A DNA stretch of 64,000 nucleotides from Actinomycetota bacterium (GCA_021324595.1 JAJPIV010000128.1:1-64000), one strand, 5' to 3'. Positions 18,698 to 27,921 are shown, counted from the stretch's first letter. Translations and numbers: made by a program. The notes: generated by a model not told the origin, from the letters alone.

Positions 18698-19369
18698 ATG
18701 ACGTGCAGGAGTGCCGCCGGCCGCGCCGCGGCCGGCCTGGGGCTGGCCGCCGGGATGCTCGCCGTGAGCTACCCGGCCTGGCGGAACCGGTGCCTGACCT
18801 GGGGCGCGACCCCCGACGAGGTCGCCATGAACCTGCCGGGCGACGACCTGCTGCCCAGCGCCGGAACGGTCACCACCCGGGCGATCGGCATCCGGGCGCA
18901 GCCGCGGGACATCTGGCCGTGGCTGGTCCAGATGGGCAGCGGCCGCGCCGGGGCCTACAGCTACGACTGGGTCGAGAACCTGCTCGGCCTGCAGATGCAC
19001 AGCGCCGACGTGATCTTGCCGCAGTTCCAGGATGTCAAGCTGGGCGACGAGCTCCCGCTGGGGAGGGACGAGCGGATGCGCGTCGAGGTCCTCGACCCGG
19101 AGCGCGCCTTCACGCTGCGCCACACCAGCGGGCAGTGGGTCTGGATCTTCGCGCTGCTTCGCCAGGACGGGCAGACCAGGCTGGTCAGCCGCAACAGGTT
19201 CACCCTGCCGATCGCCAGCGGCCTGCGGCGGAGCCTGTACCTGCTGCTCATGGAGCCGGGCAGCCTGGTGATGGAGCGCAAGATGCTGCTCGGCATCAGG
19301 CAGCGCGCGGAGCGCCTGGCCGCCGAGCGCGAGCCGGCGGCCTCGTTCTCCCACCCGAACGGCGGCTGA
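18698..19369 (+). CDS. SRPBCC-fold protein with N-terminal membrane anchor
   Basis: A 223-residue protein. Residues 8-26 are hydrophobic (anchor or uncleaved signal), followed by a START/SRPBCC-like domain beginning around TRAIGIRAQPRDIWPWLVQMG. Relatives in actinomycetes are unnamed and may bind hydrophobic ligands. A GGGAGGG site stands before the ATG at 18698; the longer ORF in the track is a shadow of the LLM gene. Confidence 0.7.
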   Translation: MTCRSAAGRAAAGLGLAAGMLAVSYPAWRNRCLTWGATPDEVAMNLPGDDLLPSAGTVTTRAIGIRAQPRDIWPWLVQMGSGRAGAYSYDWVENLLGLQMHSADVILPQFQDVKLGDELPLGRDERMRVEVLDPERAFTLRHTSGQWVWIFALLRQDGQTRLVSRNRFTLPIASGLRRSLYLLLMEPGSLVMERKMLLGIRQRAERLAAEREPAASFSHPNGG

Positions 19370-19430
19370 GCGGCGCGGGAGGCCGCGCCCGGTCAAGGTG
19401 GCCCCGGGGCCGCGCCCGGCGGCGGCCCGG

Positions 19431-20429
19431 CTAGGCGACCAGCACGGCGGCGCCGGTGACCCGGTCGGCCGCCAGGTCGGCGAGCGCGCGGTCGGCGGAT
19501 CCGAGGGGGTAGGTGGTGACGCTGACTCTCGGCCGCAGCCGGCCGGCCAGGCGGAGGAACTCCTCGGCGTCGCTCCGGGTATTGGAGGTCACGCTGCGCA
19601 GCGTGCGCTCCTGGAACAGGTCGGCCTGGTAGTCCAGGGACGGGATGCCGGACAGGTGGATGCCGGCGATCGCCAGCGTGCCCCCCCGGTCCAGGGCGCG
19701 CAGCGCCGGGGGGACCAGGTCGCCGGCCGGAGCGAAGATGATCGCCGAGTCGAGCGGCTCGGGCGACGGGTCGAACGAGTCCTGCGCCGACGCCGCGCCC
19801 AGCTCACGGGCCAGGTCCCGGGCGGCCGGCGCGCGGGTGAAGACGTGGACCTCTGCGCCTGAGGCGATCGCGAGCTGCACGGTCAGGTGCGCCGACCCGC
19901 CGAACCCCCAGACGCCCAGCCGGCCTCCCGGCGGCAGCTCGGCCCGGCGCAGCGCGCGGTACCCGATGATGCCCGCGCACAGCAGCGGGGCGAGCTCGGC
20001 ATCGCTGAACCCGGGGGGCAGCGGGTGAACGTAGGCGTCCGCGGCGGTGAGGTACTCGGCGTACCCGCCATCGCGGTCCCACCCCGTGTAGACCGAGCCG
20101 GGGCACAGGTTCTCGCTGCCCCGGCGGCAGTACCGGCAGGAGCCATCGGTCCCGGCCAGCCACGCCACGCCGACCCGGTCACCGGGGCCGAACCTGGCCG
20201 CGCCCGGCCCGGCCGCGACGACCTCGCCGACCACCTCGTGGCCTGGGGTGACGTCGGGCCGGCGCGGCGCCAGGTCGCCCTCGGCCAGGTGCAGGTCGGT
20301 CCGGCAGACCCCGCAGCAGATCACCCGGATGAGCAGCTCGCCCGGGCCGGGCTCGGGAACCGGGCGCTCGGTCAGCCGCAGCGGCCCGCCCGCGACCGGC
20401 CCCGGCTGGTGGACCACCCATGCCCGCAT
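19431..20429 (-). CDS. Zinc-dependent alcohol dehydrogenase (AdhA-like MDR)
   Basis: A 332-residue medium-chain dehydrogenase. Catalytic zinc ligands are in [13 protein letters not shown] and the following PGHEVVGEV. The structural zinc loop reads [16 protein letters not shown], where Asp replaces the usual first Cys. The nucleotide-binding stretch is [16 protein letters not shown], with GFGGSA rather than GxGGxG. The likely role is NAD(P)-dependent oxidation of alcohols or reduction of aldehydes. It is divergent from the aminotransferase gene. Confidence 0.83.
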   Translation of the reverse strand: MRAWVVHQPGPVAGGPLRLTERPVPEPGPGELLIRVICCGVCRTDLHLAEGDLAPRRPDVTPGHEVVGEVVAAGPGAARFGPGDRVGVAWLAGTDGSCRYCRRGSENLCPGSVYTGWDRDGGYAEYLTAADAYVHPLPPGFSDAELAPLLCAGIIGYRALRRAELPPGGRLGVWGFGGSAHLTVQLAIASGAEVHVFTRAPAARDLARELGAASAQDSFDPSPEPLDSAIIFAPAGDLVPPALRALDRGGTLAIAGIHLSGIPSLDYQADLFQERTLRSVTSNTRSDAEEFLRLAGRLRPRVSVTTYPLGSADRALADLAADRVTGAAVLVA

Positions 20430-20435
20430 GATCCG

Positions 20436-20441
20436 AGCATA
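20436..20441 (-). promoter_or_regulatory. -10 element (TATGCT) for leaderless dehydrogenase mRNA
   Basis: On the minus strand TATGCT is followed by exactly six bases and the ATG at 20429. This spacing is characteristic of leaderless actinobacterial transcripts, and no ribosome binding site is seen. Confidence 0.45.
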
Positions 20442-20488
20442 GGACGGCCTGGGCTGCGGGCGCCCGCGCGGCGTGATGTCATGGCGGG

Positions 20489-21685
20489 GTGAGCCGTCCG
20501 CTGCTGAACCGTGCCCTCGCAGGCATGGGGACCACGATCTTCGCCGAGATGAGCGAGCTGGCCGCCGCCACCGGCGCCGTCAACCTCGGCCAGGGCTTCC
20601 CCGACACCGACGGGCCGGCGCAGGTCGCGCGCGCCGCGGCCGAGGCCATCCTGGCCGGGCGCGGCAACCAGTACCCGCCAGGCGCCGGGGTCCCCGAGCT
20701 GCGCCGGGCGGTCGCCGCGCACCAGCGCAGGTTCTACGGAACCGAGCTCGACCCGGACGCCCAGGTGCTGGTCACCGCCGGGGCGACCGAGGCGATCGCC
20801 GCGGCGCTGCTTGCCCTGGTCGAGCCGGGCGACGAGGTGATCGCGTTCGAGCCGTACTACGACTCCTACGCGGCCTGCGTCGCGCTGGCCGGCGGGACCA
20901 GGGTGCCGGTGACCCTCCGCCCGCCCGGCTTCCGGCCGGACCTGGACGAGCTGCGCGCCGCGGTGACCGGCCGCACCCGGGCCATCCTGCTCAACACCCC
21001 TCACAACCCGACCGGCTCGGTCTTCACCGCGGGCGAGCTGGCCGTGATCGCCGAGCTCGCCTGCGAGCGGAACCTGCTGGTGATCTCCGACGAGGTCTAC
21101 GAGCACCTGGTCTACGAGGGCGAGCACGTGCCGATCGGCACGCTCCCCGGCATGGCCGCCCGCACCGTCACAATCAGCTCGGCCGCCAAGACGTTCTCGT
21201 TCACCGGGTGGAAGATCGGCTGGGTGACCGGGGCTCCGGAGGTGGTGGCGGCGGTGCGCACCGCCAAGCAGTTCCTCACCTACGTCAGCGGCGGGCCGTT
21301 CCAGTACGCGATCGCGGAGGCGCTGGGCCTGCCGGATGAGTACTACCGCGGCGTCGCGGCGGACCTGCGGGCCAAGCGCGACCTGCTCTGCGCCGGGCTG
21401 GCCGAGGTGGGGTTCGAGGTCTACCCGCCGCAGGGCACCTACTTCGTCACCACCGACATCCGGCCGTTCGGCCTCCTCGACGGCCTGGAGTTCTGCCGCG
21501 GCCTGCCCGCATCCGCAGGCGTGGCGGCCATTCCCAGCGTAGTCTTCTACGACAACCGGGATGCCGGACTGCCGCAGGTGCGGTTCGCGTTCTGCAAGCG
21601 CGAGCCGGTGCTCCGCGAGGCACTGGCCCGCCTCGCCGCGCTGCGGCGCGCCCAGCCGCCCGCCGCGGCCGTGACCAGCGCGTGA
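20489..21685 (+). CDS. dapC: Class I aminotransferase, N-succinyldiaminopimelate aminotransferase (DapC) type
   Basis: A 398-residue PLP enzyme. It begins GTG and has the DapC/YbdL-like opening [14 protein letters not shown]. Other marks are [35 protein letters not shown] and the Schiff-base Lys in [16 protein letters not shown]. In actinobacteria this family supplies the lysine/diaminopimelate pathway, but kynurenine- or methionine-type aminotransferases look alike, so the symbol is tentative. Confidence 0.72.
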   Translation: MSRPLLNRALAGMGTTIFAEMSELAAATGAVNLGQGFPDTDGPAQVARAAAEAILAGRGNQYPPGAGVPELRRAVAAHQRRFYGTELDPDAQVLVTAGATEAIAAALLALVEPGDEVIAFEPYYDSYAACVALAGGTRVPVTLRPPGFRPDLDELRAAVTGRTRAILLNTPHNPTGSVFTAGELAVIAELACERNLLVISDEVYEHLVYEGEHVPIGTLPGMAARTVTISSAAKTFSFTGWKIGWVTGAPEVVAAVRTAKQFLTYVSGGPFQYAIAEALGLPDEYYRGVAADLRAKRDLLCAGLAEVGFEVYPPQGTYFVTTDIRPFGLLDGLEFCRGLPASAGVAAIPSVVFYDNRDAGLPQVRFAFCKREPVLREALARLAALRRAQPPAAAVTSA

Positions 21686-21844
21686 TCCGATGCCGAGCCG
21701 GCGCCCGTGACAATGCCAGGCTCGTCCGGATAACATGCCGTCACCAGTTGGTTGCGGTTTCTGGCCGATGAGTGCTGTCCGATTTCGGGTGATCTAGCAT
21801 CTGCCGCGCACCCGCGGCGCGCTGGCCGAGCGAGAGGGAGCCGG

Positions 21845-23266
21845 ATGTCCGAGGTGTCGTTCGAGCACGCCGACCAGGCGCGCGCGGCGCTGCAGGCGAT
21901 CGTGACCGATCCGCAGCACGGGGTCGCGGCGCTGTCCAGCTCGCAGACGATGGCGAACCTGCTCAAGGACCTGCTGCCGGACGCGCCGCGTGAGAAGAGC
22001 ATCCTGGTGGCGGCGGCCGAGGCGGGCCTGGCGGGCACGCTGCGCGATCACGTGGCGCAGGGCATGGACCCGGCGACGGCGATCCGGCTGGCCGCCTCCT
22101 CGTTCTCCGCCAGCACGCCGTTCACCCCGGACGCCTGCGCCTGGGTGGCGAACGAGCTGGCGATCGCCCTCGGGATCGTCCCGGCGAGCTCCCGGCCCCC
22201 GGCCGGCCCCGGCGCGGCTGCGGCGGCGCCGACGAGCCCGCCCCCCGGGTTCGCCGCCGGGGCGCAGGGGCTGCCGACGCAGGTCGCGCCGGGCGGGGCG
22301 GGCGCTCCGGCAGGCGGGACGCCGCTCGCGGGCGCGCCGATGGGCGGGCCACCAGCGATGGGGGCCGGGTTCGCGCCCGGCCAGTTGCCGACCCAGGGAG
22401 CCGGGCAGCCCCCGCCCGGCCCCACGGGCCCGATGGGCGGGACGCCGGGCGCCTTCGGGGCTTGGCCGGGCGGCGCCCCGGCCGGCTACGGGCAGCCCGG
22501 CTACGGGCAGCCCGGCTACGGGCAGCCCGGAGGGTTCGGGCCCGGAGGGTTCGGGACCGGGCAGCCCCCGGTCAGGCCGCCGAACCGCAGGCGCGGGCTG
22601 GTCATCGGCGGCGGCGCGGCCGCCGTGGTCGTCCTGGCGGTCGTGCTCGCCGTCGCCCTCAGCGGCGGGCCGGGCCCCAAGCCCCGGCCCACGCCCGGGC
22701 CCACGCCCGGCCCGACGACCTCCACCCCGGCGCCGCCGCCGACGGTGGTCGAGCCATTGAGCACAATCATGAACCCGGTCGGCCAGGCCCCGGTGGGCAG
22801 CAACTGCCTGTCGACCGCGAACACCAACCTGAACGGGCTGAACCCGGCCACCGTGGTCGAGGCGCACTTCTGCCCCGGGACGTTCGCGCCGTACGACTCG
22901 AACATCCACGTCTTCGGGTACCAGTTCGACAACGCGGCCGGCTACCAGGCCGGTCTCCGCCACCTCAACAGCTACGCCGGGTTCGACACCGGCGGGCGCC
23001 TCAGCGGCTCCTGCCCGCCGCCGAGCGGCTTCGGGCGCGGCAGCACTCACTGGTGGGCGAACTCCAACCCGCTCTACACCGCCCACCGCCCCGGGCAGAT
23101 CCTGGAGTGCTTCACCGACCACCTCAAGGTGGGCGCGCGGGCGCTCCTGATCTGGACGCTGCCGACCCAGCGGGTCATCTTCGTCGGCGAGGACGCCAAT
23201 AGCGCCGGCTCGGGCGCGAGCGCCTACCTGATCACGTGGTGGAAGCATGTCGCCTATCACACCTGA
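21845..23266 (+). CDS. Single-pass membrane protein, first gene of the VWA-PP2C-kinase-FHA/PrsW operon
   Basis: A 473-residue protein of unknown function. Residues 1-113 form a conserved-looking helical cytoplasmic domain (LLKDLLPDAPREKSILVAAA). Residues 114-245 are a Pro/Gly linker with three GYGQP units. A transmembrane helix spans about 251-274 after RRR. The outer part (about 300-473) has four Cys (321, 343, 390, 422) and aromatic residues, so it may be a disulfide-bonded sensor domain. The start follows GAGAGGGAG and is 31 codons inside the track ORF. The stop is six bases before the VWA gene. It could be the receptor or the substrate of the downstream protease (inference). Confidence 0.72.
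   Translation: MSEVSFEHADQARAALQAIVTDPQHGVAALSSSQTMANLLKDLLPDAPREKSILVAAAEAGLAGTLRDHVAQGMDPATAIRLAASSFSASTPFTPDACAWVANELAIALGIVPASSRPPAGPGAAAAAPTSPPPGFAAGAQGLPTQVAPGGAGAPAGGTPLAGAPMGGPPAMGAGFAPGQLPTQGAGQPPPGPTGPMGGTPGAFGAWPGGAPAGYGQPGYGQPGYGQPGGFGPGGFGTGQPPVRPPNRRRGLVIGGGAAAVVVLAVVLAVALSGGPGPKPRPTPGPTPGPTTSTPAPPPTVVEPLSTIMNPVGQAPVGSNCLSTANTNLNGLNPATVVEAHFCPGTFAPYDSNIHVFGYQFDNAAGYQAGLRHLNSYAGFDTGGRLSGSCPPPSGFGRGSTHWWANSNPLYTAHRPGQILECFTDHLKVGARALLIWTLPTQRVIFVGEDANSAGSGASAYLITWWKHVAYHT
22484..22528 (+). repeat. 15 bp x3 in-frame repeat (GYGQP) in the membrane-protein linker
   Basis: Three perfect copies of ggctacgggcagccc lie at 22484, 22499 and 22514, encoding GYGQP three times. Confidence 0.85.
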
Positions 23267-23272
23267 GCGGCG

Positions 23273-24001
23273 ATGACCGACACGCTGATGCCCGGTGGCG
23301 GGGTCGCCAGGCGCCCGCTGCACTTCATCGTGATGGCCGACTGCTCCGGCTCGATGAAGGGCGAGAAGATGCAGGCGCTGAACTTCGCGCTGCGCTCGAT
23401 GCTGCCGCACCTGGTGGACTGGGAGCGCGACCAGCTGCAGGCGCAGCTGCTGGTCCGCATCCTCGCGTTCGCGACCGCGCCCGCGTGGTTCGTCGCCGAT
23501 CCCACGCCGATCGCCGAGCTCGCCACCCGCTGGCGCAACCTGGAGTACGTGCCGATGGGCCGCACGAACATGGGCCCGGCCTTCCGCGCCGTCGCCGAGG
23601 TGCTCGGGCCGGACCGGCTGGAGCGACGCGCCCTGCGCCCGGCCATCCTGCTGATCACCGACGGGCTGCCGACCGACCCGCCCGGCGGGTTCGAGGCCGG
23701 GCTGGACGCGCTGATGTCGATCGCGGCTGGCCGTTCCGCGCTGCGCCTGGCAGTGGCGATCGGCCGGGACGCCAGCTCCGAGCCGCTTGACCGGTTCCGC
23801 AGCCCCGAGGTGCCGGTGCTGGTGGCCGACGGCACCGACGAGATCGCCGACCGGCTGGTCACCGCATCGATCGCGGTCTCCCGGATGTCGGAGGCCGGCG
23901 TGGACCGGGGCGCCCTCGCGCAGCAGCTCATCCCGGCCGGGAGCGACCCGAGCCGGCCGCGGGACCGGGGCGGTCTCGGCGTGGACGATTCCATCCTGTG
24001 A
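23273..24001 (+). CDS. VWA-domain protein, TerY type
   Basis: A 242-residue cytoplasmic von Willebrand factor A domain with an intact MIDAS (DCSGS at residues 23-27), a central MGRTNMGPAFRAV block and the TDGLPTDPPGG segment. This layout is that of TerY-like proteins from the tellurite-resistance (Ter) network. In the TerY-P arrangement they are encoded next to a PP2C phosphatase and a kinase, as here. The protein probably binds a partner through a metal ion. It overlaps the phosphatase start by four bases. Confidence 0.82.
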   Translation: MTDTLMPGGGVARRPLHFIVMADCSGSMKGEKMQALNFALRSMLPHLVDWERDQLQAQLLVRILAFATAPAWFVADPTPIAELATRWRNLEYVPMGRTNMGPAFRAVAEVLGPDRLERRALRPAILLITDGLPTDPPGGFEAGLDALMSIAAGRSALRLAVAIGRDASSEPLDRFRSPEVPVLVADGTDEIADRLVTASIAVSRMSEAGVDRGALAQQLIPAGSDPSRPRDRGGLGVDDSIL

Positions 24002-25047
24002 TGACCAGGTCCGGATGGCTCGTGCTGACCGCCTCCGCCCGGGGCGCCTCGCACGTCGCCATGGACACGCCGAACCAGGACGCGGTCGGGACCGGGCCGG
24101 CGGGACCGGACGGCGTGGTCGCGGCGGTCGCCGACGGCCACGGGCACTGGCGCCACCTGCGCAGCGCCCGCGGGTCGCGGCTCGCGGTCACGGTCGGCTG
24201 CCAGGTCGGCACGGAGCTCGCCGGGCGGCTGCCGGCCAGCCCCGACGCCGCGGCGGTGACCGGGCTGCTGACCGGGTTCGCCGTCCCCGCGATCATCACG
24301 CGGTGGCGGGACGCGGTGCTCGCCGACCTGGCCGGGGATCCGTTCACCAGCGCCGAGCAGGAGCGGCGCCTGCCGGGCGACGACCCGGTGATCGCCTACG
24401 GCTCGACTCTGCTGCTCGCCGTGGCCGTGCGGGAGTGGCTGGCGATCGCGCAGATCGGCGACGGGGACGTCATCGGCGTGCGCGCCGACGGACGGGCCGA
24501 CCTTCCGGTCCCCGGCGACCCGAACCTGGACGGGCTGGTGACGACCAGCCTGTGCGGCGCCGATCCGGCCGGGGACTTCCGGGTCGCGGCGGTCGACACC
24601 GCCCGAGTCCCGTTGCTCGCGCTGCTGCTCGCCACCGACGGCTACGGCAACGCCCAGGTGGCGCAGGAGTGGCCGGAGGCGTTCAGCAGGGACCTCGCCG
24701 GCATGCTGCGCAACCGGGATGAGCAGTGGCTGGCCAGCCAGCTGCCGGCCTGGGCGGCCCGGTGCGCCTCGGGCGACGGCAGCGCCGACGACACCACGGT
24801 CGCGTTGCTGATCTCCCCGGCGGGCCGGCCTCCGCTGGCGGCCACCCCGCCGGGCAGCACCGGGCGGGATGGCGACCTGGACGAGGAGGAGACCACGATC
24901 CCCGCCTCGCGCGGCGACACGGTGCCGAGCTCGCCCGTCCCGGCCGAGCCGGACGCGGCCTGGCAAGCCGCGGCGCCCACCGCCGGCGAGCGGGCGGCGG
25001 AGCGGCCAGGGCCGGGCGGCCAGGGCCGGGCGGGAGGCGCCCGGTGA
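23998..25047 (+). CDS. PP2C-family protein phosphatase
   Basis: A 349-residue metal-dependent Ser/Thr phosphatase. Motifs in order: MDTPNQDAV (Asp28), VADGHGHW (Asp46, Gly47), a central ATDGYG, and a final DDTTVALL. About 70 Pro/Ala/Gly residues without a fold follow. It starts GTG-ATG, overlapping the VWA stop. It would reverse the phosphorylation done by the next gene's kinase. Confidence 0.85.
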   Translation: MMTRSGWLVLTASARGASHVAMDTPNQDAVGTGPAGPDGVVAAVADGHGHWRHLRSARGSRLAVTVGCQVGTELAGRLPASPDAAAVTGLLTGFAVPAIITRWRDAVLADLAGDPFTSAEQERRLPGDDPVIAYGSTLLLAVAVREWLAIAQIGDGDVIGVRADGRADLPVPGDPNLDGLVTTSLCGADPAGDFRVAAVDTARVPLLALLLATDGYGNAQVAQEWPEAFSRDLAGMLRNRDEQWLASQLPAWAARCASGDGSADDTTVALLISPAGRPPLAATPPGSTGRDGDLDEEETTIPASRGDTVPSSPVPAEPDAAWQAAAPTAGERAAERPGPGGQGRAGGAR

Positions 25048-26351
25048 GCGGCCAGCAGGTCAGCCTGCTGGGCAGGACGCTGCGGATGGTCCGGGCGGGG
25101 ACTCCCGTGGTGGTCGGCGAGCGGCTCGGCGAGGGCGGCCAGGGCGTGGTGCACGCCGTCACCATCGGCGGTGCCCCCTACGCGGTCAAGTGGTACCGGT
25201 ACGCCTCCCCCGAGCTGCGACGGAACATCGAGGCGCTGATCGAGCGCGGCCGCCCGCACCGGGACTTCTGCTGGCCGATCGACCTGGTGACCAGCGACGA
25301 GCTCTCCGGGTTCGGCTACGTGATGCCCCGCCTCGATCCGCGGTTCACCTCCTTCGCCCAGCTGGTCGCGCGCCCCCAGCAGCCGCCGTTCCGGGTGGTG
25401 ATCACGATCGGCCGCCATCTGGTCACGGCGTTCGAGGCACTGCACGCGGCCGGGCTGTGCTACCGGGACATCAGCTTCGGGAACCTGTGGGTGGACCCGG
25501 ACCGCGCCGAGGTCGCCATCATCGACAACGACAACTGCGGCCAGGACGGCGGCGAGGTCTTCGTCTGGGGCACGCTCCGGTTCATGGCCCCCGAGGTGGT
25601 CCGGCGCGAGGCCGCCCCGACCAGCCTCACCGACCTGCATTCGCTCGCGGTGTTCCTGTTCTACCTGTTCATGCACGGCCACCCGCTGGAGGGAGTGAGG
25701 ACCGACAAGTCCTACTCGTGGGCGGACGAGGCGCACCGCAGCGAGACCGACCTGGCGACGCTCCACTTCGGCACCGAGCCGGTCTTCATCTTCGACCCGG
25801 TCGACCACTCCAACCCGCCGCGCCCCGGCGACCCGGTCAGCGTGTGGTGGAGCCTGTACCCGAGGTTCTTCCGGTCGGTCTTCGAGCGCGCGTTCACCTC
25901 CGGACTGCGCGACCCGTCCGGCCTCGGCCGGGTCCCCGAGGGCGTGTGGCGGCGAGCCCTGGTCAGGCTGGCGGACTGCGTGTCGGTCTGCTCCTGCCAG
26001 GCGTCGGTCTTCGTGGACCCGGACGATCCCGGCCTGCGCTGCTGGAACTGCAAGCAGGTGCCGCCCCGTCCGCCGATGCTCCAGCTACCGACCTGCGCGG
26101 TGGCACTCACCCCGGGCGCCACGATCACGCCGCACCACCTGAGCCGGAACCGGGATTACGACACTGCGGTCGCGGTCGTCGAGAACCACCCGTCCCGGCC
26201 CGGCGAGGTCGTCCTGCGCAACGTCGGCCGCACGCCATGGACGATGACGCCGGACGGGGAGGCGTCCAAGATCGTCGAGCCCGACCGCAGGCTCGGCGTC
26301 CGCCCGATGGTCATCGACTTCGGGCCCGCGACCGGAAAGATCATCGTGTGA
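25044..26351 (+). CDS. Ser/Thr protein kinase with C-terminal zinc ribbon
   Basis: A 435-residue protein. Kinase landmarks: glycine loop GERLGEGGQGVVHA, Lys49 in YAVKW, catalytic loop YRDISFGNLWV (Asp142, Asn147), IIDNDN in place of DFG, and MAPEVV. After the kinase domain come C316-x-C318 and C333-x2-C336, a zinc-ribbon pattern, then about 90 residues with a beta-rich look. The start is set at GTG 25044, which overlaps the phosphatase TGA. A kinase with this ribbon beside VWA and PP2C genes is the TerY-P triad. His-to-Tyr in HRD and the unusual DFG suggest a divergent but probably active kinase. Confidence 0.83.
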   Translation: MSGQQVSLLGRTLRMVRAGTPVVVGERLGEGGQGVVHAVTIGGAPYAVKWYRYASPELRRNIEALIERGRPHRDFCWPIDLVTSDELSGFGYVMPRLDPRFTSFAQLVARPQQPPFRVVITIGRHLVTAFEALHAAGLCYRDISFGNLWVDPDRAEVAIIDNDNCGQDGGEVFVWGTLRFMAPEVVRREAAPTSLTDLHSLAVFLFYLFMHGHPLEGVRTDKSYSWADEAHRSETDLATLHFGTEPVFIFDPVDHSNPPRPGDPVSVWWSLYPRFFRSVFERAFTSGLRDPSGLGRVPEGVWRRALVRLADCVSVCSCQASVFVDPDDPGLRCWNCKQVPPRPPMLQLPTCAVALTPGATITPHHLSRNRDYDTAVAVVENHPSRPGEVVLRNVGRTPWTMTPDGEASKIVEPDRRLGVRPMVIDFGPATGKIIV

Positions 26352-26373
26352 TGGCCGGGAAGGGGTTCCCCCC

Positions 26374-27888
26374 ATGAGCGAGCTGCTGCTGACCTACGAC
26401 AACCGGCTCTACCGGTTCGCCCCGGGGACCATCCGGATCGGCCGGAGCTCGGAGAGCGACATCGTGGTGCCCGACCCCACGGTGTCCCGCCGCCACGCGG
26501 AGCTGTCGTTCGAGGATCCCAGCGGCTGGGTCTGGCAGAACGCCGGCCAGTCGCCGACGTTCCTCAACGGCCAGCCGGTCGCCAGGTTCGTCGCGACGGG
26601 GACCGTGGACGTCCACCTCGCCTCGCCCCATGGCCCGGTCATCCGCCTGGAGGTGGTGCCGATGCCGGCGCAGGCCCCGGTGCGGACCGAACTCGCCGCG
26701 CCGCCCGGGCTCGCCCCCGCGACCCACCAGCCCGGCCCGCCCGCAGCGGCAGCCGCCCAGGCCGTCCCCCCGGCACCGGGCATGGCGCCCGCCGGGCCGC
26801 CGGGCACGCCCGGGGCCGGTCCCGTGCCCGGGGCGGCCCCGCCCGGCATGCCGGGCTACGGGGCTATGCCGGGAATGCCCGGGGCGATGCCGGGAATGCC
26901 CGGGGCGATGCCGGGCTACGGTCCGGTGCCGGGCGGCCCGCCCGGGGGGCAGCTGAACGCGGGCTCGTTCTTCGAGACGCTGATCCCGGTCAAGAGCTGG
27001 CTGCACGACCCGGGCTGGCGGCAGTGGCTGCGCCTGCTGATCATCCCGTATGCCCTGCTTCCGCTGATCTTCCTGCAGATCTTCTCCACCGCGCACTCGC
27101 TGTCCACCCCGGGCTGGGCGTACAGCATCTACGTCGCCCCGCTGTGGTTCATCGTGTTCTGGTACCTGACGCGCCCGCCGCGGTGGCACTGGGTGCCCGA
27201 GGGAGTGATCGCGGCGGGGATCGTGGTCTGGGAATGGATCTGGCTGCACGCGGTCACCATCAACATCAACGACCACCTGGCCAGCGGGACGCTCAACTTC
27301 GGCAAGGCCCTGATCGTGGGCTACAACGAGGAGATCAGCAAGGCCCTCCCCGTGCTCGTCGCGGCGCTGGCGCTGCTCGGGGTCAGGAAGCAGAAGCTGG
27401 ACCCGCGGACGTGGATGCTCATGGGCACGATCGCCGGGCTGACCTTCGGGATCATCGAGCAGTCGCTGTACACCCCGGGCGCGATCATCATGGTCCACGG
27501 GGCGCAGAACATCCCGCAGGCCGACGCCGGGGCACTGGACTTCGCGTTCCGGGTGTTCGTCGACGGCTTCCAGCACGCGGTCTGGGCGGGCGTGTCCGGG
27601 TTCTTCGTCGGCATGGCGGTCAACTATCGCCGGCGCCGCGTGCCCCTGCTGCTGCTCGGCATCACCATCCCGGCGGTGCTGCACGCGCTCAACGACTGGA
27701 CCCTGACGATCTTCAGCACCGTCTGGGTGACCGTGTTCCTCGTCCAGGGCGTGTCGCTGCTGCTCTTCCTCGGCTACACGCTGTCGGCCGCGACGATCGA
27801 GCGGAAGGTGCGCAGGAACCCGGCGTTCCGCGGGGAGTCGATCCTGATGGACCGGTTCAGCAGCCTGCCCGGGGGCCAGCAGTCCTGA
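26374..27888 (+). CDS. FHA domain fused to a PrsW-family intramembrane protease
   Basis: A 504-residue protein. The FHA domain (about 1-95) has GRSSESDIVV, SRRH (Ser38-His41) and LNG, the phosphothreonine-binding residues. A Pro/Gly/Met linker (about 100-195) follows. The membrane part (about 215-475) has eight or so helices with the PrsW residues: EEISK (Glu319, Glu320, Lys323), Glu362 in FGIIEQ, His401 in FQHAVWAG and His437 in LHALNDW. PrsW cuts the anti-sigma factor RsiW in Bacillus. Here the FHA domain could recruit phosphorylated partners made by the adjacent kinase. It starts 22 bases after the kinase stop behind an AAGGGG site. Confidence 0.85.
   Translation: MSELLLTYDNRLYRFAPGTIRIGRSSESDIVVPDPTVSRRHAELSFEDPSGWVWQNAGQSPTFLNGQPVARFVATGTVDVHLASPHGPVIRLEVVPMPAQAPVRTELAAPPGLAPATHQPGPPAAAAAQAVPPAPGMAPAGPPGTPGAGPVPGAAPPGMPGYGAMPGMPGAMPGMPGAMPGYGPVPGGPPGGQLNAGSFFETLIPVKSWLHDPGWRQWLRLLIIPYALLPLIFLQIFSTAHSLSTPGWAYSIYVAPLWFIVFWYLTRPPRWHWVPEGVIAAGIVVWEWIWLHAVTININDHLASGTLNFGKALIVGYNEEISKALPVLVAALALLGVRKQKLDPRTWMLMGTIAGLTFGIIEQSLYTPGAIIMVHGAQNIPQADAGALDFAFRVFVDGFQHAVWAGVSGFFVGMAVNYRRRRVPLLLLGITIPAVLHALNDWTLTIFSTVWVTVFLVQGVSLLLFLGYTLSAATIERKVRRNPAFRGESILMDRFSSLPGGQQS
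26866..26907 (+). repeat. 21 bp x2 in-frame repeat in the FHA-PrsW linker
   Basis: Two perfect copies of a 21 bp unit (MPGMPGA) lie at 26866 and 26887, followed by a third partial copy. Confidence 0.8.
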
Positions 27889-27902
27889 CCGCCGGCCGGC
27901 GT

Positions 27903-27921
27903 GCAGGCCCGCGCGGCCTGC
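27903..27921. terminator. Hairpin between convergent genes, candidate bidirectional terminator
   Basis: GCAGGCC-CGCGC-GGCCTGC is a perfect 7 bp stem with a 5-base loop. It lies between the FHA-PrsW stop and the convergent DUF3097 stop. It has no U-tract, which is common in actinomycetes. Confidence 0.45.

Noticed and set aside
19400-19411. GGCCCCGGGGCC palindrome between convergent genes
   Set aside because: No loop and no U-tract; in such GC-rich DNA a 12 bp GC palindrome is not convincing as a terminator.
21795-21800. TAGCAT as -10 for the signalling operon
   Set aside because: Position (45 bases before ATG) is suitable, but no -35 is recognisable and the hexamer alone is too weak to list.
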